Positions 6,238-6,282 of a stretch of 6,282 nucleotides of DNA are shown in pieces. Position numbers and translations under genes: made by a program. Origin of the DNA: Planctomycetota bacterium. GTDB taxonomy: Bacteria > Planctomycetota > Phycisphaerae > WQYP01. The DNA is taken from positions 1-6,282 of the forward strand of contig JAKAYZ010000161.1 of the NCBI GenBank assembly GCA_021816165.1, read 5' to 3'. Under the pieces are notes generated by a model. That model ran no database searches, was not told the origin of the DNA, and saw only the letters and a list, made by a program, of their open reading frames with translations. Each line of letters begins with the position of its first letter. Position 1 is the first letter of the stretch.

Positions 6238-6282
6238 TTAGGTGGATGGCTGTGCCTGCTGGCGGGCAATGATGTCTTTTTT
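6238..6282 (-). CDS. Possible 3' end of an upstream minus-strand gene
   Basis: One minus-strand frame entering at the right edge gives the 14 residues KKDIIARQQAQPST and stops at TAA (6238-6240), 21 bases before the GTG of the glycosyltransferase. The codons end mostly in G or C, like the neighbouring genes, and the spacing fits an operon. The stretch is too short for family assignment. A second frame is also open and would stop at TGA (6213-6215), giving a four-base GTGA overlap with the glycosyltransferase start, but its Pro/Arg/His-rich product looks less like protein. Which frame is real cannot be decided here. Confidence 0.35.
   Translation of the reverse strand, partial: KKDIIARQQAQPST

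Noticed and set aside
6254..6282. GC-rich hairpin (GCCTG/CGGGC) followed by a T-run at the right edge
   Set aside because: Eleven bases separate the stem from the T-run, the stem includes a G-U pair, and the segment probably lies inside a minus-strand coding end, so it is not a convincing terminator.
1..6282. CRISPR arrays, insertion sequences, tRNA or rRNA genes
   Set aside because: No regularly spaced repeats, transposase-like frames, terminal inverted repeats or structural RNA signatures were seen on either strand.

Overview
The window looks like a stretch of a bacterial chromosome with rather high GC. Its gene content points to the PVC superphylum, most likely a planctomycete of the Phycisphaerae type. 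The clues are a long apolipoprotein N-acyltransferase with the Planctomycetota-like acyltransferase motifs, a secreted HEAT-repeat protein next to it, and a GH10 xylanase with the N-terminal strand block, WPSW motif and C-terminal beta tail that I associate with planctomycete and verrucomicrobial enzymes. The taxonomic call is inference from protein style, not from a marker gene.

Layout: on the minus strand, reading leftward from about 2118, lie lnt (apolipoprotein N-acyltransferase, 358-2118) and, 15 bases after its stop, the 5' part of an exported HEAT-repeat protein that runs off the left edge (1-342). On the plus strand, reading rightward from 2361, lie a cytosolic TIM-barrel sugar isomerase/epimerase (2361-3176) and, with no base between stop and start, a secreted GH10 endo-xylanase (3177-4976). 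These two pairs are divergent. The 242-base gap between them (2119-2360) holds a good sigma70-like promoter for the plus-strand pair, a perfect 7-bp inverted repeat on its -35 box, and a weaker candidate promoter for lnt. A minus-strand GT4-type glycosyltransferase (5020-6216) converges on the xylanase with a 43-base gap. The last 45 bases may hold the 3' end of another minus-strand gene.

How the genes work together: the isomerase/xylanase pair reads as a small carbohydrate-use operon, with extracellular xylan cleavage coupled to a cytosolic sugar-converting enzyme, probably controlled at the shared divergent region. Lnt does the last step of lipoprotein maturation in the inner membrane and is envelope housekeeping. 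The glycosyltransferase probably belongs to a polysaccharide or glycan assembly locus extending beyond the right edge.

I found no tRNA, rRNA, CRISPR array, insertion sequence or phage gene, and no evidence of a wholly new system. The most useful leads are the operator-like dyad over the -35 box, the abutting stop/start junction in front of an exported enzyme, and several substitutions in the xylanase substrate-binding motifs.
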